Shown here: positions 1 through 7,684 of the stretch, in pieces
Position numbering within the stretch: position 1 is the stretch's first letter
How the letters are laid out: every line of letters starts with the position of its first letter
Source of the DNA: Kluyvera sp047971185
GTDB lineage: Bacteria > Pseudomonadota > Gammaproteobacteria > Enterobacterales > Enterobacteriaceae
Direction of reading: 5' to 3'
DNA: 64,000 bases
Assembly (NCBI RefSeq): GCF_047971185.1
Contig: NZ_JBKDZH010000044.1
Location: 46,691 to 110,690 of the forward strand
The notes under the pieces: model-generated
Told to the model about the DNA's origin: nothing
The model's database searches: none
The model's input: only the letters and a program-made list of their open reading frames with translations
Translations under genes and position numbers: made by a program

Positions 1-1063
1 TGCGCTGAGCCATCGATACGTCAACCTGCGCATTCAGCGCCTGACGGTTCAGCAACGGGGCCAGAATACTGCCGCCGAGGCTCCACAGACGCAGCGGGTT
101 GTCGAGCAGATCGGGTAGGGTGCGATCCTGAAGGCTGCCGGTGGCGGTGAGGTTGATAGACGGAAGCAGCTGGGCTTTTGACGACGCCAGCGTGGCATCG
201 GCGGCCAGCAGTTGACGCTGAGCCTGCACGATATCCGGGCGGCGATTCAGCAGCGTCGACGGGAGCTGAGAAGGCAAGGTCAGGGGCGTGAGCTGCGCAA
301 ACGCATGGCGAGCGACATCGCCGGGGTTGTTGCCGAGCAGCACGCTGAGCGCGTTCTCCTGCTGGGCGATCTGATGGCGCAATACCGGCACCTGTGCGCG
401 CGTCGCACGTAGCTCGGAATCAGCCTGCATCAGCTCCAGCCGCGAGGTATAGCCGGTTTCAAACTGCCGTTTGGCCAGGTTCCAGGCATCTTCGCGCGAT
501 TTCAACGTCTGCTCGGTGACGCGCAGCTGCTCATCTAACGACAGCAGAGTGATATAGCCGGAAGAGACGGCGGTGGCCACCGTCAGGTCGGCGGCCGCGG
601 CGGCGGCCTTTTGCGCCTCCAGAGTAGCCTGTGCGGCATCGGCGGCGCTGCGATTTGCGCCCCACAGATCGACATCGTAGCTTGCCGTCAGTCCGCCTTT
701 ATAAACGGTACTGTGAATCGGCAGGCCGGTGGCGGCCGACTGGGCGCGAGCGCGGGTTCCACTCAGGCTGGCATCGAGCGAAGGAAACAGGCTGCTGTCG
801 GCGGCATAGGCGCGGGCCTGATATTCGTTGACCCGCTCGCGGGCGATCAGCACATCGCTGTTATGGCGCAGCGCCTGGTCGACGTACTGATTCAGCGCGC
901 TGTCGTGAAAATTACGCCACCATACGCCCTCCACTGCGCTAGCGGGGCCAATATCGGCGCGCCAGGCGGCTGGAATGGCCAGCGTAGGCTGCGCTTGCTG
1001 GACGTCTGCCGACTGGCAGCCCACCAGAGCGAGTGCGAAAGCAAGGGCGACGGGACGGATCAT
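1..1063 (-). CDS. Outer-membrane efflux lipoprotein (OMF, NodT-like), 3' end outside window
   Basis: This is the outer-membrane channel of a tripartite drug efflux system; it would connect the HlyD adaptor and the inner-membrane pump to the outside. The start codon at 1063 overlaps the stop of the upstream adaptor gene (ATGA), so the two are translationally coupled. The N-terminus reads MIRPVALAFALALVGC, a lipoprotein signal with a lipobox cysteine at residue 16, as in NodT/OprM-type factors and unlike TolC. The visible 354 codons hold long coiled-coil alpha-helical stretches and phrases typical of the first and second OEP repeats (for example LLNRRPDIVQAQRQL). The gene runs off the left edge, so the C-terminus is not seen. 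The family is sure; the substrate is unknown. Confidence 0.88.
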   Translation of the reverse strand, partial: MIRPVALAFALALVGCQSADVQQAQPTLAIPAAWRADIGPASAVEGVWWRNFHDSALNQYVDQALRHNSDVLIARERVNEYQARAYAADSSLFPSLDASLSGTRARAQSAATGLPIHSTVYKGGLTASYDVDLWGANRSAADAAQATLEAQKAAAAAADLTVATAVSSGYITLLSLDEQLRVTEQTLKSREDAWNLAKRQFETGYTSRLELMQADSELRATRAQVPVLRHQIAQQENALSVLLGNNPGDVARHAFAQLTPLTLPSQLPSTLLNRRPDIVQAQRQLLAADATLASSKAQLLPSINLTATGSLQDRTLPDLLDNPLRLWSLGGSILAPLLNRQALNAQVDVSMAQR

Positions 1064-2145
1064 TTTTCCGCCTCCGCGCGCGTATCAATCGTCACCTGAA
1101 CCGACATCCCCGGACGCAGGCGCTCGAGGTTTTTCTGCCCGTCGTCAATGGCGATACGGACCGGAATACGTTGGGCGATTTTGACGAAGTTACCGGTGGC
1201 GTTGTCCGGTGAAATAGCGCTGAACTCCACGCCGGTGGCGGGAGAAATACTCTGCACGGTGCCGTGGAATTTCTCGCTGTTGAGCGCATCGACGCTAAAG
1301 GTGGCGCTCTGGCCAACGTGGACGTTGGCCAGCTGCGTCTCTTTCAGGTTAGCGATGACCCAGTGCTGCGGCGGCACCAGCGGCGTCAGATGGGTTCCGG
1401 CGGTCACGTAGGCCCCCAGCCGGACGGCGATCTGCCCAAGTTGGCCATCGGTGGGCGCGATGATACGCGTATTTTGCAGGTCAATTTCGGCAAGCTCCAG
1501 CGCCGCTTTCGCGTTGGCCACGTCCGCCTCCAGCGAATCGCGGTTCACGATAGTGGATTGCAGATCCTGGCGAGACATCTCCAGCGTCGCTTTGGCCTGC
1601 TCGATATCGGCGGCACCCTGCGCGGCGCTGGCGCGGGCGGAATCCCGTTCGCGCACCGACAGCGAACCATCGGCGGTGAGCTCCTGTACGCGTTTTAAAT
1701 CCGCCTGTGATTTTAGATTCTGCGCGCGGGCGTTTTGCAGCGCAGCTTCATTACGGGCGATCGCTGACTCGGCGCTTTTCCGCTGCTGCAGGTTATTTTT
1801 CAGCGCCGCCTCTTTCATCGCCAGCTGCGCCTGCGCCTGATGGACGCGCTGCTTATAAATGCGATCGTCAATCTGAAACAGCACCTGGCCTTTCTTCACG
1901 CGGTTAAAGTCCTGCACGTTAACGCCGGTGACGTAGCCGCTAACCTGCGGGCTGATAAAGGTGGTCAGGCCGCGCACGTAGGCGTTATCGGTAAACTGAC
2001 TGTGGCGGGTGAAGGGCGGTAGCTGCCAGGCGTACAGCACCACCAGTACGCCAACCAGGCCAATGGCGGCGGCGGTAAAAATAGACACCACGCGGATGTT
2101 GTTTCGGGTGTTGGCCTGTTGCTGGGCCGCATCCTGCTGACTCAT
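1060..2145 (-). CDS. HlyD/EmrA-family periplasmic adaptor of efflux pump
   Basis: A 361-residue membrane fusion protein joining the DHA2 pump to the outer-membrane lipoprotein. One transmembrane anchor lies near residues 20-42, followed by the biotinyl-lipoyl-like half motif (FISPQVSGYVTGVNVQDF), a long alpha-helical coiled-coil hairpin (about residues 95-200, rich in A, Q, R and E) and a second lipoyl half (IIAPTDGQLGQIAVRLGAYV). This is the EmrA domain order. It lies 24 bp downstream of the pump gene and overlaps the next gene by 4 bp, so the operon order is regulator, pump, adaptor, channel. The start at 2145 places the short cytoplasmic N-tail directly before the anchor. Confidence 0.92.
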   Translation of the reverse strand: MSQQDAAQQQANTRNNIRVVSIFTAAAIGLVGVLVVLYAWQLPPFTRHSQFTDNAYVRGLTTFISPQVSGYVTGVNVQDFNRVKKGQVLFQIDDRIYKQRVHQAQAQLAMKEAALKNNLQQRKSAESAIARNEAALQNARAQNLKSQADLKRVQELTADGSLSVRERDSARASAAQGAADIEQAKATLEMSRQDLQSTIVNRDSLEADVANAKAALELAEIDLQNTRIIAPTDGQLGQIAVRLGAYVTAGTHLTPLVPPQHWVIANLKETQLANVHVGQSATFSVDALNSEKFHGTVQSISPATGVEFSAISPDNATGNFVKIAQRIPVRIAIDDGQKNLERLRPGMSVQVTIDTRAEAEK

Positions 2146-2169
2146 GACGACTCCGGATCTCGCTTGTTG

Positions 2170-3822
2170 TTATTTGCTGCCCGTGGCGCGCTTAAGCGCA
2201 ATATGAGCAGTGATTTTCAGTCTGAATAATCGCCAGAACACCCACAGCAGCGTCGCGGCAGAGATGGCGGCCGTCAGCATATAGGTGTCATTGTAGGCGA
2301 GGATATTGGCCTCCAGCGTCGAGAGGGTTTGCAGGACGCTGCTGGCCTGAACGTTAAGCAGCGCGCTGTCGCCAATCTGGCTTTGGTACTGCTGAGCATA
2401 CTGCTGCAAACGTTCATTAATCAGTGGGTTAAGTGTGGTTATCTGGTCGGCGAGCTGGCTGGAGTGAAACTTTTCGCGCCAGGTCTGGAAGGTGCCGAGG
2501 ATCGCGGAACCCAGCAGGCCGCCGACGTTCTGGCTCATGCCGAACAGCACCGAGAAGCTCACCAGATTGCGCTGGTCCGCCACCACGCCGCCAATCCCGG
2601 CCAGCATCGCGGGGGCGAGGAAAAAGGCGCTGCCGAAGCCAAGGAGAAACTGGCTGAGCATCAGCTGATCCGGACGGGTCAGGCTGTTGGACTGGCTGTC
2701 GAGCAGCGAGGCAATCATGATGAGCGTCAGCGCCGTGGCGGTTGGCCAGTACAGGCGACGCGGGTTAAGCGTCAGGCAGCTGGCGATTATCCCACAGACG
2801 ATACCGGCGAAAATCGACCACGCGAGGGTGGTCATCTGCTCGTTTTGCAGCCCGACGTACTGAAGCCAGCCGATGACGCCGGTGTTCTGTTCCGCCAGCA
2901 CGATACGGATCAGCACCATAATTAGTCCGAGGCGCAGAATACTGCCGCTGGAGAGCCAGCGGGTGTTCAGCAGCGGGTTGCTGCGGTTGTGCTCGAAGGT
3001 GATGGCGGTGACAATCAGCACGATAGCGGCGGCTAAAGACCAGCCGATCCACGGCGCTTCGAACCACCAGTCGAGGCGGCCCAGCGACAGTACCGCGCAG
3101 ACCAGCGCCATGCCGGGGGCCAGTAGCATAAAGGTAATAAAGTCTTTTTTCTCAAATACTTTTTTACGATCGCTGGGCGGCAGCTTGAGCGCGATCACGC
3201 AGGCCAGCGATACCAGCGCCAGCCCAAGTTCGAAGAAATACAGTCCGCGCCATTCATCAATTTGCAACAGCTCGGTGGAAAACAGGCGCGCGAGTGGGAT
3301 CGCCAGCGATGAACCGGTAATGCCGATGGTCAGCGCCTTCAGGCGATGCTTTGCGGGCCAGGCCTGGACCTGATAGTAAATGCCTAGCGAGCTGAGCGCC
3401 GCCGCCACCATGCCGTGGGCGGCGCGCACCATCAGCGCGGAGCTGAGATCGTTAACAAACAGGTGGAAGAAGGTCACCAGCACGTACAGCACCAGAAAAC
3501 CTTCGGTAAACGCCCGCAGGCCGAACTGCTGGCGGAATTTCACCAGCAGCAGGTTAATCGAGACGTTGGTCATCACGTACACCGCCGGGAGCCAGGCGAT
3601 CTCCGTTGACCAGGCGGCGAAGGAACCCTGTAAATTCTGCAAATTAGCGGTGACCACCGCGTTGCCCAGCGCGCCGGTCAGGCAGACCAGTAACCCAACG
3701 ATACCGTAGGCGATACGTTTTGGCGTGCTGTGAATCGGCGTTGACGGCGAACCGAGTATGGCCGGCTTTTCGTGCGGCGCCCAGTCGTGCGGGGCGTAGG
3801 GGTCGCGGCGCGGCGGAGCCAT
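2170..3822 (-). CDS. DHA2-family (EmrB-like) MFS drug/H+ antiporter
   Basis: A 550-residue major facilitator with about 14 hydrophobic segments, the size and layout of the DHA2 (14-TM) drug exporters that work with an EmrA-type adaptor. It has a long hydrophilic N-tail (about 35 residues) before the first membrane helix, and ends in a basic cytoplasmic tail. The ATG overlaps the stop codon of the MarR gene (TAATG), so it is coupled to its presumed repressor. In DHA2-HlyD-OMF operons the pump extrudes amphipathic drugs, organic acids or bile-like compounds. Nothing in the sequence fixes the substrate. Confidence 0.9.
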   Translation of the reverse strand: MAPPRRDPYAPHDWAPHEKPAILGSPSTPIHSTPKRIAYGIVGLLVCLTGALGNAVVTANLQNLQGSFAAWSTEIAWLPAVYVMTNVSINLLLVKFRQQFGLRAFTEGFLVLYVLVTFFHLFVNDLSSALMVRAAHGMVAAALSSLGIYYQVQAWPAKHRLKALTIGITGSSLAIPLARLFSTELLQIDEWRGLYFFELGLALVSLACVIALKLPPSDRKKVFEKKDFITFMLLAPGMALVCAVLSLGRLDWWFEAPWIGWSLAAAIVLIVTAITFEHNRSNPLLNTRWLSSGSILRLGLIMVLIRIVLAEQNTGVIGWLQYVGLQNEQMTTLAWSIFAGIVCGIIASCLTLNPRRLYWPTATALTLIMIASLLDSQSNSLTRPDQLMLSQFLLGFGSAFFLAPAMLAGIGGVVADQRNLVSFSVLFGMSQNVGGLLGSAILGTFQTWREKFHSSQLADQITTLNPLINERLQQYAQQYQSQIGDSALLNVQASSVLQTLSTLEANILAYNDTYMLTAAISAATLLWVFWRLFRLKITAHIALKRATGSK

Positions 3823-4253
3823 TATTTTTTCTCCACTTCGCGCAGCAGTTTCATCAGCACCTCGCGCGTCTGTTCCTGCTCTTGCGGCGTGATGGCGGTC
3901 AGGATCTCTTCACGCAGTTCGTCCGCGACGGCCTTAACCTGATGAAAAAGCGCAATGCCTTTCTCCGTCGCCACCAGCAGGCGCTTGCGCTTATCACGCT
4001 CGGTGCGGACGCGTTCGACCAGACCGAGATCGACCAGCCGATTAATCAACGGCACCACGGTGGCGCTTTCTACACCAAGCTCCTGCGCCAGCTCGGTTTG
4101 TGACAGCGGCTGTTCATTGCGGGCGATGCTGGCGACGGCAACCCAGGTGGCCTGGCTCATGCCCAGCCCTTTCAGGCGACGGTCGACGGCAAGCCGCCAG
4201 TGATGGGCGGTGAGGTAGAGAAGGTGGGAGAAATTAAGCTGGCGGTTATCCAT
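3822..4253 (-). CDS. MarR/SlyA-family transcriptional regulator
   Basis: A 143-residue winged-helix regulator. The MarR domain spans most of the protein: the recognition-helix region reads LSQTELAQELGVESATVVPLINRL, and the wing follows (VERVRTERDKRKRLLVATEKG), ending in a C-terminal dimerisation helix. It is the first gene of the leftward efflux operon and overlaps the pump gene. A perfect palindrome 14-35 bp upstream of its start (4268-4289) is the obvious operator, so it is inferred to repress its own operon until a ligand releases it. Similarity to SlyA is at family level only; it does not sit in the slyA neighbourhood. Confidence 0.9.
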   Translation of the reverse strand: MDNRQLNFSHLLYLTAHHWRLAVDRRLKGLGMSQATWVAVASIARNEQPLSQTELAQELGVESATVVPLINRLVDLGLVERVRTERDKRKRLLVATEKGIALFHQVKAVADELREEILTAITPQEQEQTREVLMKLLREVEKK

Positions 4254-4267
4254 GGCGTTTTATTCAT

Positions 4268-4289
4268 AATCATTAGAGCTCTAATGATT
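4268..4289. promoter_or_regulatory. Perfect 22-bp palindrome, likely MarR operator
   Basis: Two inverted 11-base arms meet with no spacer (left arm AATCATTAGAG). The core TTAGAGCTCTAA resembles the SlyA/MarR consensus TTAGCAAGCTAA. It is placed just upstream of the marR start codon, where binding would block the operon promoter. Confidence 0.75.
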
Positions 4290-4363
4290 CTAAGTTCGCC
4301 GCAAACCATAATTCAAGAGAATGTGAAAAATAAATGTTATTAGGTCATGACTATTTATGGGTA

Positions 4364-4393
4364 GCCCGGCCAGGGCAAGAGTGCTGGCCGGGC
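4364..4393. repeat. REP-like GC palindrome downstream of MHS transporter gene
   Basis: A 10-bp perfect stem (GCCCGGCCAG with CTGGCCGGGC) and a 10-base loop. It lies between the marR promoter and the 3' end of the 4401-5723 gene. No U-run follows on either strand, so it looks like a REP/palindromic unit rather than an intrinsic terminator, though it may shield the transporter mRNA 3' end. Confidence 0.55.
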
Positions 4394-4400
4394 GACAGAT

Positions 4401-5723
4401 TTACACTTCGCTGGTCTGCGCGCTCACCGAGGAAACGTGGCGTTTGCTGCGGCTGGCGAAGAAAATGGCCGTCAGCGAGATAGCGACGGTCGCGGCAAGG
4501 TACCAGGCGACCGGAACCCAGTCACCGTTATATTTTGCCAGCAGGCCGGTGGCGATCAGCGGTGCGGTACCGCCAGCCAGCGCGGCGCCAATCTGGTAGC
4601 CCAGCGTAATGCCGGTGTAGCGGACGTTGGCGCTGAAAATTTCCGAGCACAGCGTACCCAGCACGGCGGTGATGGGCGACCACAGGATCCCAAAAGTGAT
4701 CACCGTTGCCAGGATAATACCCCAGGTGGTGCCAGTGTTAAGTAGCATAAACCACGGCACGATAAACAGGCCCAGCAGCACGACGCTGATGGCGTACATC
4801 CGCTGACGGCCAATTTTATCGGACAGCAGTCCCATCAGCGGGATCATCACCGTGGAGACCAACGCCCCCAGGGTCACGGCTTCAAGTACCTGCGATTTCT
4901 GATAGGTCAGGGTGGTGGTGGCGTAGCTGACCACGAAAGTGGAGAAAATATAGAACGGCGCGGTTTCCACCACCTTCAGCCCGGCGGCGATAATCACTTC
5001 ACGCCAGTGATGGGTCAGGGTATCGCGCAGCGGCGCTTTCGCCACTTTACCGGATGCTTTTACCTTCTTGAACTCCGGCGTTTCGTCGATATCTTTACGG
5101 ATCCACAGGCCAATCAGCACCAGCACGGCGCTCATCAGGAACGGAATTCGCCAGCCCCAGGAGAGGAACTGTTCTTCGCTAAACATCGTCATCAGCGAGA
5201 CGATGAAGGTCGCCATCAGCATGCCGATAGTTACACCGGCCTGCGGGATACTGCCGAAGAAACCTTTGCGCTTCTCCGGCGCGTATTCATAGGCCAGCAG
5301 CAGCGCGCCGCCCCATTCACCGCCGATGCCCATGCCCTGGATAATACGCATCAGAATCAACAGAATAGGTGCCCATATGCCGATCTGGTCATAGGTGGGC
5401 AGCAGGCCAATCATTACGGTTGCACTGCCCATCAGCGACAGGGTTAACACCAGCGTTTTTTTCCGTCCGATACGGTCGCCTATGTGGGCAAAAATCACGC
5501 CGCCGATCGGGCGGATAAAGAAAGTCAGCGAGAAGGAAAGATAGGAGAGAATCAGGCCGATGACCGGGTCAACCATCGGGAAAAAGATCTTGTTGAACAC
5601 CAATGCGGCAGCGGTGCCGTAGAGAAAATAATCAAACCATTCAATGGAACTGCCCGTCAGGCTAGCAATCAAAACCCTTTTATTCTTTTTCAGGATTGTG
5701 GTGCTGCTTTCTTGTATTGTCAT
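4401..5723 (-). CDS. MFS metabolite:H+ symporter (MHS family, ShiA/YdfJ/ProP-like)
   Basis: A 440-residue, 12-TM major facilitator of the metabolite:H+ symporter family. Family marks are the N-terminal SSIEWFDYFLYGTAAALVF, the loop-2 motif GDRIGRKKTL, the GIGGEWGGALLLAYEYAP stretch, and FGSIPQAGVTIG. Relatives import shikimate, alpha-ketoglutarate, proline/betaine, citrate or aromatic acids; the substrate here is not evident. The start at 5723 (MTIQESS) is chosen because an upstream in-frame ATG at 5765 adds a 14-residue tail with no family counterpart. It is transcribed alone, divergent from ydcF across a 360-bp gap. Confidence 0.9.
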   Translation of the reverse strand: MTIQESSTTILKKNKRVLIASLTGSSIEWFDYFLYGTAAALVFNKIFFPMVDPVIGLILSYLSFSLTFFIRPIGGVIFAHIGDRIGRKKTLVLTLSLMGSATVMIGLLPTYDQIGIWAPILLILMRIIQGMGIGGEWGGALLLAYEYAPEKRKGFFGSIPQAGVTIGMLMATFIVSLMTMFSEEQFLSWGWRIPFLMSAVLVLIGLWIRKDIDETPEFKKVKASGKVAKAPLRDTLTHHWREVIIAAGLKVVETAPFYIFSTFVVSYATTTLTYQKSQVLEAVTLGALVSTVMIPLMGLLSDKIGRQRMYAISVVLLGLFIVPWFMLLNTGTTWGIILATVITFGILWSPITAVLGTLCSEIFSANVRYTGITLGYQIGAALAGGTAPLIATGLLAKYNGDWVPVAWYLAATVAISLTAIFFASRSKRHVSSVSAQTSEV

Positions 5724-6083
5724 GAAGAATAACTCCCGCCACATTGGGTTAAAATCAGGTGCCACCTTTTTTCGTTAAGGGGTGCAACCTGGATTGTGAA
5801 AAAGGTTGTGTGTTTGTTAAGCAAATTAGATATGAGCGTTATCTTTGGCAAGCGCGGCGTTGAAATTTGTGAGTTAAAATGAGAGTCATTTTCATTGTTG
5901 ATAACTTGATAATGGCAAATTTGTGGTTTTAAGTTCTGATAAATGTGAATTAAGTAGCGTATTATTCAGGTGCAACCGCATTGTTTTTAGACGTTTCTGG
6001 TTATTTCATCTTTGTTACAAATTGGGCAGATTGAGATGATTTTTGCCGCGTCATTTGCGTTAAGAAAAGGAGTTGAGTCCACG
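5724..6083. promoter_or_regulatory. Divergent intergenic region with a Fur-like box
   Basis: A 360-bp AT-rich gap between the divergent MHS transporter and ydcF. It holds no ORF worth calling. At 5878-5890 lies AATGAGAGTCATT, with perfect 5-base arms (AATGA/TCATT), matching the Fur core AATGATAATCATT at 11 of 13 positions. An AAGGAG ribosome-binding site for ydcF lies at about 6066. No other structure was seen. Confidence 0.35.
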
Positions 6084-6878
6084 ATGAGCCTGTTACATTT
6101 AGCGGAAAACACCCTGGCCGCGGCCAACGTTCTGGGTCGCTGGCTGGCGCAAAATGATTTCTCAACCTCGCCAGGGGCCGACCAGAGTCAGCTGGTGGTG
6201 CTGGCGGGCAACGCCGTGATGCCGACCATTGATGCCGCCTGCCGGCTGGTCAGTAAGCAGGGGGGGACGCTGTTGATTAGCGGCGGGATCGGTCACTCAA
6301 CGACGTTTCTTTATGAGGCCATCGCTCGTCATCCGCGCTATGCCGGTATTGCAACCCAGGGTAAGGCCGAGGCGGTGCTGCTGGCGGAAATTGCCCACCG
6401 CTTCTGGCAGATCCCGCGTGAGCGGATAGTGGTGGAAGACCGCTCCACCAACTGCGGGGAGAACGCCTGGTTTACTCGGCGGATGATGGAAGAACAGGGC
6501 ATCACCGCGCCTTGCGCGACGGTGATTCAGGACCCAACCATGCAGCGCCGCACCATGGCGACTTTTGCCCGCGTGTGGCAGGACGTTGACAGTGCGCCGC
6601 GCTGGCTGAGCTATCCGGGGTTCGTGCCGGAACTTGAAAATACGCCCCATGGGGTGGACTGGCGGCAGCAGGCGGTCGGGCTGTGGCCGGTAACGCGCTA
6701 TCTGTCGCTGATCCTCGGGGAACTGCCGCGTCTGCGCGATGATGCGCAAGGCTACGGGCCGCAGGGCAAAGGCTTTATTGCCCATGTTGATGTTCCAGAG
6801 GCGGTCGACGAGGCCTGGCAACGGCTGTCCGCCGACCCGCAGCTACAGCAGGTGCTTGCCAGCCGTACGCTGAAGTGA
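6084..6878 (+). CDS. ydcF: YdcF, DUF218 SAM-binding protein
   Basis: A 264-residue protein closely matching E. coli YdcF (266 residues), with the same motifs in order: LAGNAVMPTIDAACR near residue 35, LLISGGIGHSTTFLYEAIA, VVEDRSTNCGENAWF, and VIQDPTMQRRTMATF. YdcF has a DUF218 Rossmann-like fold and has been reported to bind S-adenosylmethionine; its physiological role is unknown. The start at 6084 (MSLLHLAENTL) fits the AAGGAG 12 bp upstream; an in-frame start at 6012 would add a tail lacking in the family. As in E. coli, it lies upstream of aldA, but here an extra leftward gene sits between them. Confidence 0.93.
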   Translation: MSLLHLAENTLAAANVLGRWLAQNDFSTSPGADQSQLVVLAGNAVMPTIDAACRLVSKQGGTLLISGGIGHSTTFLYEAIARHPRYAGIATQGKAEAVLLAEIAHRFWQIPRERIVVEDRSTNCGENAWFTRRMMEEQGITAPCATVIQDPTMQRRTMATFARVWQDVDSAPRWLSYPGFVPELENTPHGVDWRQQAVGLWPVTRYLSLILGELPRLRDDAQGYGPQGKGFIAHVDVPEAVDEAWQRLSADPQLQQVLASRTLK

Positions 6879-6887
6879 ATCACATCG

Positions 6888-6906
6888 CCCGGCGGCGCAC
6901 GCCGGG
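6888..6906. terminator. Stem-loop between convergent ydcF and outer-membrane-like gene
   Basis: A 7-bp GC stem CCCGGCG / CGCCGGG with a 5-base loop, placed between two convergent genes. It lacks a clear U-run on the + side, so it may be a REP-like unit or a weak bidirectional terminator. Confidence 0.5.
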
Positions 6907-6920
6907 TAAAGCAGAGGCGC

Positions 6921-7448
6921 TTAACGGAAACTCCACTGCATACTCACCACAAAGATCGACGGCAGAATAATCCCGCTCTCAATGCCAAAGTAGTCGGTAA
7001 AGTTGTATTGCAGCCCATGATAGAGATACGGTGAAAAGCCGACGCCGGTGATTTTCTTTGCCGTACGGTACGCGCCCTCGTCGCCGCAGTGGCGGAAGGC
7101 ATCGAAAAAGAACTCACCGGTATAGGCGTAGATCCCTTTAAAGGTCCAGCCTTTGTTCTCGTTATTGCCTTGCAGCCAGTCACGACGCACGCCCATCGTC
7201 AGGCAGCGATCGGCAAAGCTGTTTTTCATCGTCCCAACCAGCAGGCTGTATTTTGAATCCGTGGAGAATTTACGCTCAACGGAGAAGAAATCGTTGTTGA
7301 ATTTCTCATTATATTGGCCGTGATTGCCGGTCATATGATAGACGAATGAACCTGTATTCACGGAGTACAGGTTAATCTCACCGGCATAACTCGAGGCTGC
7401 TGGAATAGCTGCCGCCATAAATGCCAGCGCGCTGGGGATTCTACGCAT
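6921..7448 (-). CDS. Uncharacterised exported beta-rich protein (outer-membrane-like)
   Basis: A 175-residue protein with a clear Sec signal peptide (MRRIPSALAFMAAAIPAASSYA, cut probably after SYA-G). The mature part is rich in alternating aromatic and polar residues (YSVNTGSFVYHM, WTFKGIYAYTGEFFF, GLQYNFTDYFGIESG), as in small outer-membrane beta-barrels. It ends in MQWSFR, not in a terminal aromatic. Two cysteines (in ADRCLTM and FRHCGD) could form a disulfide. I do not recognise a characterised family; PagP-like size is the only analogy. It is monocistronic and convergent with ydcF, in a slot with no gene in E. coli K-12. Confidence 0.7.
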   Translation of the reverse strand: MRRIPSALAFMAAAIPAASSYAGEINLYSVNTGSFVYHMTGNHGQYNEKFNNDFFSVERKFSTDSKYSLLVGTMKNSFADRCLTMGVRRDWLQGNNENKGWTFKGIYAYTGEFFFDAFRHCGDEGAYRTAKKITGVGFSPYLYHGLQYNFTDYFGIESGIILPSIFVVSMQWSFR

Positions 7449-7684
7449 GATAAAACTTCGGAACGCTTAAATAAGAAAATAATGTTCGCCATCATACGTT
7501 TTGCACGATAAACAAAGGTTCAACCGTCGCGGAACGCCGGTTTATTGTTGCCGTCACGATCCTCGCTTTCTTTACGAGTCACCTCACATAAACGCACTGA
7601 ACCGGTTGGGGAAAGTTGCCAAAGTGTATATGTATTTAACAATAATTTTACTTATCAACCCCCTCACGCAGACAGGAGCAGGTC

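Noticed and set aside
611..1099. Rightward 162-codon open frame
   Set aside because: It lies opposite the outer-membrane efflux gene, has no ribosome site, and its composition follows the GC-rich codon use of the real gene.
4364..4393. Attenuator or riboswitch in the marR leader
   Set aside because: The hairpin lies upstream of, not within, the marR transcript, and resembles REP palindromes.
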